A DNA stretch of 64,000 bases from Branchiostoma lanceolatum (taxonomy: Eukaryota > Chordata > Leptocardii > Amphioxiformes > Branchiostomatidae): contig NC_089727.1 in the NCBI RefSeq assembly GCF_035083965.1, forward strand, positions 14,522,769-14,586,768. Direction: 5' to 3'. Below, in pieces: positions 56,201 through 64,000 of this stretch; within the stretch, counting starts at the first letter, position 1, and each line of letters begins with the position of its first letter. Position numbers and translations under genes: made by a program. Below the pieces are notes generated by a model. It ran no database searches, was not told the origin of the DNA, and was given only the letters and a program-made list of their open reading frames with translations.

Positions 56201-59200
56201 GCTTTAGATAAAGCTTCTTGTTGTGTTTTAAAAGATTGACAGTTTTTCCTAACTGGCAGTGACATGCTCTATTCACAATATGACACACACCGGCCCCTGC
56301 CGACACTCATAGATCACTGGAGTCCTAACGTCCTTGCAGCTCCCCTCCGGAGTATTCCTCCCGACGTACGATCATGTTGCCAATCAATATATGGAAGCCG
56401 ACCCCTAAGGAATAGGCTGGGAAACGGAATGAATATCTAATGTCGTTTTCCCTGCCTGTCTGCAATGTCGGTAACACTCCAGGCTTTACGTCACAGTCGT
56501 CATATGTGAGAAATTATGCATATTATATATAATTAGGTGTGATTTTTATCCTTATCACATCACTGTTGATGGCAGGCAAAATTGTGGTAGGAAGATCATT
56601 TATTCCCCCCTTCCTGCATGTATCTGTGGAACCTTTTTGCCAAATTACCATCACAGACTGCACAGGGATTGATTGATAAAACCGTCATGCTAAATAATGC
56701 CACAGGAATGATGGGTAATCCGGAATGAAAATGATCAAAGTCATGACAAAATTTATGTAAAATCGGTAAAAAAATCATCCTTATTTGCATAAGAATTGTG
56801 ATAAATTGAAAAGCTGATGGATGTGTTTGAAGATGAGGTTGCCAGAAGGCGGCCATGTTGATGAGGTCAGCCATGATGATTACGTAGAGCGCAGGTACGG
56901 CGACCATGTGAGCTTGTTTCCCTGTCTCCCAGTGGAAAAAAATCAGCCCTGATTCCAAACCAGTAGGGTGCAGTGATTTGCAAGGGGAATTCCTCTTCAT
57001 TCTCGCCACAAATTGGAATGCGGAATTGACACGACTGACCAGAGAATATCGTTTTAACGACAGCATGGTTCCGACGTACGGTTGACGCTACAGGGATGTC
57101 GCAGGACGATATCAGTCTCCAGCCTTTTCTCAACTCATGTGGTAGGCACACACCGCTTTTTCTCTCCCGCTCTAACCTCATAACGTTCCCGCTTCATCTT
57201 TAATCTATCATCCTGAATTATTTAGAGGGTAAAAACATCAGCCCGGTAAAATTGCCAATCCCTCGTCGTATTAACGTTAATTACATTTTGTGCATAAATT
57301 CTTTAAAAGAAATATGTGAGGTGTGATTTTGATGTTGATTCTTTGAGTGTCTTATTAGTATGATGCAAATGAGACTTATTTGCAGTACAGTACCTTTGTA
57401 TATATTGTTCTGTATGTTCCATATGCTGCCTTGTCTGTCAGCCATTACATGTGAATTAGTCAAGTGTAAAATCAGGAATGATCCAAAAATAGGTATAATC
57501 AACTGTTTGGGCAGTGTAGCAAAAATAATTGGACTATGCATGGTTGATAAAAGGTTTAGAGTACTGGGTAAATTGACCTTCATAGTCATTTCCATAAAAT
57601 GGTGTCCTACATAGAGTCATCGACACGTAGTATGGTGCTCACTATGATAGAGTCTCAGAGTATATAAAGACTGTATACTAGTAATCGTGATTTGACAGTG
57701 TAATAAGCATGAATGTGAGATTTACATGTAATTCATATGCTCTATCCTAGAATACAAAAAAATACTATCAAATGTAGTACTCGATGATTACAAATTGAGA
57801 CATAATTGATAATGATTAAGATGTTTTTCATGAAGAAAATTGCAAAATACAGAAAAGGTATTTATTTTCTACTATCATATGTTTTCATGTAGGTTATGTT
57901 TATGAAAAAATTGTTTATTTTATCAAGAAAATTGCAATATGCCGAAAAGGTATGTACTTTTTACCACCATATGTTTCTATGTAGCTCGTGGGTTTCTTTT
58001 GCCAGAAATTTTACAATCGAATGCCAATTAAGTTCAATTACTCTTCGACAAAAAGTTTTTATAACTTCAGCAGGGGAATGGAGGCGGAATACATGCACTG
58101 CAAGTTCATGTGAAAGAACAAAGTGATAGTTTAAAAGTTCAGTACCGTACCTTTCACTTGGAACCCAAGCCAAGAAATGTAGACCCTGAAGTCAGTAATT
58201 GAGTTTCAAATAACCTTAATGTTACTTCTGATAGCAGTGATGAATGTGGAAAGAAATTGCTAGAAACAGAGATTACATTATAATTCACCAGTGACGTTGA
58301 CATCCCTAACCAGATTACAGCAGCATATTAAGTTATATTGAGTCATAGGTGCGGCGCAGAAAATGTTTTTTTCATGGACTGTCATGTCCAAAGCTGCGGA
58401 TTCGCAGTACGAAGCTGGCAATGTTGGCTCAACAAGCGGACATGGACGTCTTCTGGAGACGGCTGGATTTTATCCTATGTACCTTTAGAGGAAATGCTGG
58501 TAAGCTGGGTAGTATAGGATTTAGTCAGCGACAGGTTTTCGATGAAGATCCTTCTCAAACACACTGTAAATTAAATTGTGTCTTTGTATATGTATATGTA
58601 TATACATTGAAATTGCCATTGCATTGACATTACCATTATAGAAGAATTTGCTTCCTTTAACTGGATAATCGTCCTATGATGTCAAGCTTTGTCTTTCTAA
58701 CACATATGCTGGAAAATAGAGCCAAGAAAATCCTTGATATCGTGTTGTAAGCTCGACCAGATGATGACGATGTTAAGCTTGTCATCACAAGGGTGCAAAT
58801 TTTAGGATACCTAGAATATAAGTTAAGATTGTTTCATCAGAAAAAATGTTATTCATTTTACTCTGGATTTCAAATAGCTACTTATGTATAATTATTTTGA
58901 TGATCAAATTCCTACTGATAAATATAAAATACCAGTTAATGTCGATCACATAGTTTTATGTTATTGAAAGGAACGTCCAAGATATATATGCTGAACAATG
59001 AATGTAGCCTTTTCTCATTTTTGAACTCAAATCCTTCAATTTCCAAGACATCATGGCAATGCAGATGTTGGTGGAGATTTCTGTGCCAGAGGTCACCTAC
59101 TGCTAGCTCCATCTATGATGACTGTAGACCCATAGCTCTAAGTGACTATTATGTATTCATGGAAGACACTCCGTTTTACACAACACAACCTAATGACTCC

Positions 59201-61577
59201 CAAACTGCACCTCAATCCATGGGCAACTGCCAGGGAGAGGATGGTCTCTGATTTTCAGGGATGCACTTTGAATTTTCTTCCCCACTATTTACTGCAGACA
59301 CAATTTCGCCTGGCTTTAGCTGTAATGACTCACCTGCTATATAATGTTTGCTATGTAAGCATTATGTAAAAGGTGGGCTAGAACGTGTATATCGGGCCTA
59401 TAGAACAGTTAACATGGAAAAAATGTATGTACATTTGTATCAAATTTGTTCTGCGATTTGTTTAATGCCCCAAAACTTAGGCTGACATTTTATCAAGGAT
59501 ATAAAAGTGTTTGTAATGCCTTTTTATACATGCTGCCCCTAAAAGGAAATGAAATCTGTGAGAAAGGGTTGTATAGAGTTTTATTACCAAACGAATAAAT
59601 GGCAGAAGGTATACATGACTATAGAGACCTTCCACCATCCAATCAAATACAGTCTGGTAGATTATGACTACTGGGAATAAGGCGCACAGAAAAGATCATT
59701 TAAGCCATAAACACCGCAGTTGTATTAGTAATGGTAATATTACCATCTAGATTAATGGAAAGTTGGTTTTAAAATACATTGAAATATCAGTTTTTTTTAT
59801 TGCTTATTTTAGTAGAAGCATTGTCAGGGCTCAAAATGCCATCTATACATAATATTATGCAGTTTAGTTTGTGTAATATTGGATCTGTATGGAGGTGTGC
59901 AGAAGAGTATAATTACAGTTGTTATAAAGGGTTACAGGATAACACAAGTGCTGTATGTATGAACATGACTGTAGGATTTAGAGATTATGTAGTCTTTGAC
60001 ATGTTGATCCCTTTGTGACATTTACATCACAATTCGGCATTTTGTACAAGGAAGACTTTTAATGTGTTACATTTTTGGGAATATTGTGTGGAGGTGTACA
60101 TTTCAGGTTTATTTAATGGGGTGATTTTAAATGTTATTCCAAATAAGAGAGTTCATTGTCTCACATTTGAGCATTGTTTATGGATCAATAGGGAGAATAA
60201 GAAAATGGCAATGTTTGTATTTGATGGAAGGGGAAATTTTGTTTGTATTTCTTTGTTGTACATGATTAACAAGGAATGATGTATTAAAGGGCATAAGACA
60301 CCAATGACATCAACATTAAGAATTTCCTGAAATTACATAAAACATAATACTATTGTTAAATAACATAGAGGTTTTCACAAAATATTCACACTTCGGGTGT
60401 TATTGAACATCGAACCATCAAAACTTCATACCTCCAGCTTTTGATTCTTCCCACCAGGTAATTACATTAATCGGTGACTTGTCCAGTCACAATGAACGTG
60501 GCAGCCGATTTGGAACTTTGCACTGCGGCTTGGAAAGAACATTATTTTTGCAAGCAAACAAAATAGATATTGTTGTGTCCTTTAATTGAATGTTATCACC
60601 ATAATTAAGCTCTGTTTGCTCATCAAATAGATTTCCACAAAACAGGAAAGGGTGTTGGCAGGGAATCAAATTTGAAAGGTGACTAATTAGTCTGTATTTT
60701 TTGCAGAGTCGTCGACCAACATTCTTGATTCTAGCGAAGAAACCATGCTAGAATTCGGCCAGTACGATGACTTCCACACGATCGACTGGGTACGGGACAT
60801 TTCCCGCGACCGTTTGCGGCACAAGCAGATCTCCCGGAAGAGTAAGGAGTCGTGTTGGGATCTGATCAAGGGAACCCACGACGCCTGGTCGGGATGGCTG
60901 TGTGTGCTGTTTGTGGGAATGGCGGCAGGTAAGATACTCTTCTTTCCTCTTAACTATGTGTTTTGATATCTAGTTATTTTTAGTTTGTAGAATTCATATT
61001 AATATGATTTCTAATTCATATGTAAAGCTATACAAAAGCCACTTAGTTTTAGGATATACTTTGTCAGAATCTTTTGATGAACAATATCACAATTTGAAAA
61101 CATTCTAGGCTTCCCTTAACCATCTACATGTACATGTAAGTATCACGGACAGATTACATAACCTAGTTCTAATCAGTCTCAACACTCTGATTCTGATCGT
61201 TAAGGTGTGGGCTGAAAACTGTACAGTCATTTTTCTCTCTAAATCTCCATGTTTTGGTGTTTTCCTCAGGTCTGTTTGCAGGCATCGTTGACATCGGCGC
61301 GAGCTGGATGTCGGACCTGAAGGAGGGCATCTGTCCGGAGGCGTTCTGGCTGAACAAGGAGCAGTGCTGCTGGGGGAGTAACGACACCACCTTTGACGAC
61401 AGGAGCTGCTCGCAGTGGCTGACCTGGTCCCAGCTCTTCGGCATCCACACGGAGAACGCAGGGACGTACATCCTGGACTACATCATCTACGTGCTGTGGG
61501 CGCTGTCCTTCTCCATGATCGCCGTGTTCCTGGTCAGAACGCTGGCGCCGTACGCCTGCGGATCCGGGATACCGGAG
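53222..61577 (+). CDS. CLCN3: CLC chloride/proton exchanger, CLCN3/4/5 type (5' part only)
   Basis: Exons: 53222-53384, 60707-60928, 61270-61577; 231 residues, frame kept, and the gene continues past the right edge. This subfamily is the electrogenic 2Cl-/H+ exchangers of endosomes and synaptic vesicles. Landmarks: GQYDDFHTIDWVRD, DAWSGWLCVLFVG (start of the first membrane helix), DLKEGICPEAFW, EQCCWGSN, YIIYVLWALSFS and the selectivity-filter motif GSGIPE closing the third exon. An acidic dileucine motif (DDDELL, about residues 25-30) is a known type of endosomal sorting signal. The first intron is 7.3 kb and carries a foldback repeat. Which of CLCN3, 4 or 5 it matches best is not decidable here; a lancelet gene would be pre-duplicate. 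Confidence 0.94.
53385..60706 (+). other. CLCN intron 1 (7.3 kb)
   Basis: Apart from the foldback element I see no coding or RNA gene. The open frames of 70-155 codons show no protein motif, splice context or conserved composition. Confidence 0.5.
54548..55169. repeat. Foldback element with arms built of short tandem units
   Basis: The outer ends are CAGGGGTGTCAAAGAATTC and GAATTCTTTGGCACCCCTG. The left arm (about 54548-54740) repeats units such as GGAATACATACGATCC, and the right arm (about 54966-55169) repeats their complements. About 225 bp of unique sequence separates the arms. It lies in CLCN intron 1. Confidence 0.8.
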
Positions 61578-61904
61578 GTAAGTTCCTAGAACTATAAAGA
61601 AATCTACAACCACCAAGACCTACAGTAGGGGCATCCTCACTAGATACCTTAGACCTTACATCCTCCCGCAACTTTGTTACATAGGTCGCCTTGGCAGCGG
61701 ACTTTCTCTCTCCAAAGGTTACGGTCAAGTGAATTTAATCTGAGTTTTGTAGTGATCATCTGAGAGTGACCTTAGGAACTTCACTAGATAGCTTTAAACA
61801 ATACTTGCAGCTAGGTGAAAGTAGATGTGCAAAGGTTAGGTGTGACAGGTCGTTCAGTGTAATATAAGCAGCTACTGCCATGCCATGTGCCTGCGGATCG
61901 GGAA

Positions 61905-64000
61905 TTACTTTACTTTACTTTACTTTATCCTTCCGCTTATGCCTGGGGGGGCGTCGCGGGGAGATGTAGTCGACGTTCTGCTGCCAGGTGTGTGGCCTCC
62001 TGGAGTGTCATGCCGTGCGCACCGAGGGTCTCTGCTACTCCGTCTCTCCATCGGCGGCGAGGTCTCCCTCTGGCCCTTACTCCTGAGTGCCTGGCAGTGT
62101 AGGCTCTTAAAGCCGGTTGGGTGGTTGGCATTCTTGTCAGGTGGCCGAACCACTGTACCCTTTGTTTGGCAATGAACTGGAGGACTGGTTTGTTGCCAAC
62201 TAACTGTCTGATGGCCTCGTTTCTGACTCTGTCCCTCCTTGTCTTCCCTGCTGCTCTCCGCAGACATCTCATCTCACAACTTGTGATTTTTCTCTCCTGC
62301 GCTTTGTTGAGAGTCCAGGTCTGACATTGGTAGGTGAGGGTTGGTATGAAGACAGTGTTTATCAACTTGGCTTTGGTGTCCATGGGTATACTTGGGTGCT
62401 TTAGGAGGGGTGCAAGTTGGTAGCTGACAGAGTTTGCCTTTTGTATTCTCGTCTCTATTTCTCTGTCCATCTTTCCGTCCTCTGTGAAAATGCTGCCCAA
62501 GTACTTGAACTCCGAGGTTTGCTTCAGGAGTTGCCCGTTGATAGAGATCTCCAGTTTCTCAGGGCGGCGGCCAACTGACATGGCTTCTGTCTTGCCAATA
62601 CTGATCTTCATGTCGTGAGATCCGCATGCTCTGTCTAAGCTGTCCGTGTGGTGCTGGAGCCCTTCCTTACTGTCGTTGAGGATACTCTGGTCATCGGCAA
62701 AGAGCAGCTCATTCAGGGATGTTGGATCCGGGTTTGCCTCCTTTGTGATTTTGTCCATGTAGACTATGAACAGCAGGGGTGAAAGCACACACCCCTGCCG
62801 CACTCCGGATCGTACCTGGAACCATCTGGAGAGACCATTTGGTGTCTGTACTGCGCTCTGGCTGTTGGAGTATAGAGCTCTTATATTTTCTAGCAGTTGT
62901 CCTTTTACACCGTACTGTTCTAGTATCTCCCAGAGTTTGTTCCTGTTTACCCTGTCGAAGGCCTTCTCTTGGTCCACAAAGACTAGATGGAGGTGCTTCT
63001 GATACTCGCATGTCTTTTCGCAAAGTTGCCTTAGTGCAAAGATTGCGTCTGTACAGCCTCTTCCCTTCCGGAAGCCGAACTGAGCTTCGCTGAGCAGCGG
63101 GTCCACTATGGATCTTGTACGCTGTTCCAAGATCTTTGCAAATATTTTACCTGTGTGGCTAATAAGGGAAATACCTCGGTAAGTGCTGCAGTCTTTCTTA
63201 TTCCCTTTCTTCTTCCAGATTGGTACCACTATTGACTTCCGCCAGTCTTCTGGTACACACTGTTCCTCCCATGCTTTCTGGAATATCTTTGTGAGCCACT
63301 TTACTCCAGTCTCGCCGCAGGCTATGATGGCCTCTGTCGGGATCCCGTCGACCCCTGCTGCCTTGTTCCTTGGGCTCAACTTGAGTGCTCTCCGGACTTC
63401 TTCCTCCAGCACGTTGGGTTCTGTGTGTTCCGGGTATCTGGGGCTGAACTGCGCTTGGCTGGTGTTCCCCTCTACTGGGTTGAGAAGCTCTCTGAAGTAG
63501 TCTTCCCATCTCTGTCTGATCTTGTCTTCCTCGTAGAGAGGGTTTCCGTCCTGGTCGTTTATCACAGAGGTGGGGTTGTAGGGTTCATCTCTGAGTCGCA
63601 TGGCTCTCACGCTCTTGTAGAATTCCCTTGGGGACCGTTTGCAGAGTTCACTCAGTTCCTGCCCATAGGCCGTCCATGAGGCATTCTTTGCGTCCTTCAC
63701 AGCCCTCTTGCTCTTCCTTCTTGCAAGCCTGTAGTTGACATAGTCCTCATGTGTCTGTGATTTTATCCATGTTTTGTACAGTTTCTTCTTTTCGTGGATT
63801 GCCTCCTTCACCTCTTCGTTCCACCATTTCGTGCCCTTCCTGTATCCTCTGCCCTGTCTCTTTGTTCCGCATGTGCTCTTGAGACAGCTTAGAAGTGTGT
63901 CTCTGAAGATGCACCAGGTTTCTTCTGCAGTTTTGTTTCTTATGTCTTCTTGTTCTAGTTGCTCTTTGACTTTATGTTTTAGCTCTTCCTGTATGTCCAT
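61905..64000 (-). mobile_element. Non-LTR retrotransposon (RTE-like LINE), 3' part, antisense in a CLCN intron
   Basis: An uninterrupted minus-strand frame of 687 codons runs from the right edge to a stop at about 61937. It encodes a reverse transcriptase: KAAGVDGIPTEAI, WRKSIVVPIWKKKG, YRGISLIS, QFGFRKGRGCTDAI, VFVDQEKAFDRV, VRQGCVLSPLLF and the catalytic LLFADDQS. The C-terminus carries WFGHLTRM and GRPRRRWRDGV, a tail seen in RTE/BovB-like elements. The 3' end is a short microsatellite, (TTTAC)n on the plus strand at about 61904-61928, as usual for RTE-type LINEs. The endonuclease and 5' end lie beyond the window. No stop codons break the visible frame, so the insertion is probably young. 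Clade assignment is by eye. Confidence 0.92.

Noticed and set aside
56596..57181. Minus-strand frames of 104-156 codons in CLCN intron 1
   Set aside because: No motif, no start or splice support, and AT-rich composition like the surrounding intron.
61620..61870. Possible LINE tail remnant between the CLCN exon and the LINE
   Set aside because: The translation shows a weak SLDSFKQYLQL-like resemblance only, too little to call.
61885..63679. Plus-strand frames opposite the LINE
   Set aside because: They are antisense shadows of the reverse-transcriptase frame.

Overview
The window is animal nuclear DNA. It has compact spliced genes with GT-AG introns, many short inverted-repeat elements, and chordate-type gene content. 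Gene structures, protein similarity and repeat style fit a lancelet (Branchiostoma-like cephalochordate) best. That assignment is inference, because no species-specific marker was used. Nine protein-coding loci are supported. I assembled the exons by hand from splice sites; every complete model keeps frame from start to stop.

Left third (0-24 kb): two divergent paralogs encode large multidomain proteins. Each has an N-terminal Met-Gly-Cys-Gly lipidation signal, a CxxC segment, a kyphoscoliosis-peptidase (KY)/hillarin-type transglutaminase-like domain that has lost the catalytic Cys and His, many tandem beta-sandwich repeats, and a CARD. The complete plus-strand copy also has alpha-helical segments and a C-terminus resembling the dynein heavy-chain microtubule-binding stalk. 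This combination is the most novel item in the window. The minus-strand copy runs off the left edge.

Middle (24-38 kb): a secreted, possibly GPI-anchored kynurenine-formamidase-like cyclase (minus), a FAM111-like trypsin-fold protease (plus), ribosomal protein L9 (minus), and HPF1, the histone PARylation factor (plus). RPL9 and HPF1 are head-to-head across a short promoter.

Right (38-64 kb): the splicing factor PRPF40A (minus, 15 coding exons) lies head-to-head with a CLCN3/4/5-type endosomal chloride/proton exchanger (plus, first three coding exons). A non-LTR retrotransposon with a long open reverse-transcriptase frame lies antisense in a CLCN intron and runs off the right edge. HPF1 and CLCN3 are also neighbours in human (4q33), so this linkage looks ancient.

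Non-coding sequence is rich in MITE-like hairpins: one three-copy family with 17-bp terminal inverted repeats, a 620-bp foldback element, and an 87-bp element with 9-bp target duplications. There are also LINE remnants, a tRNA-like SINE, and two local tandem duplications that each copied a splice site.
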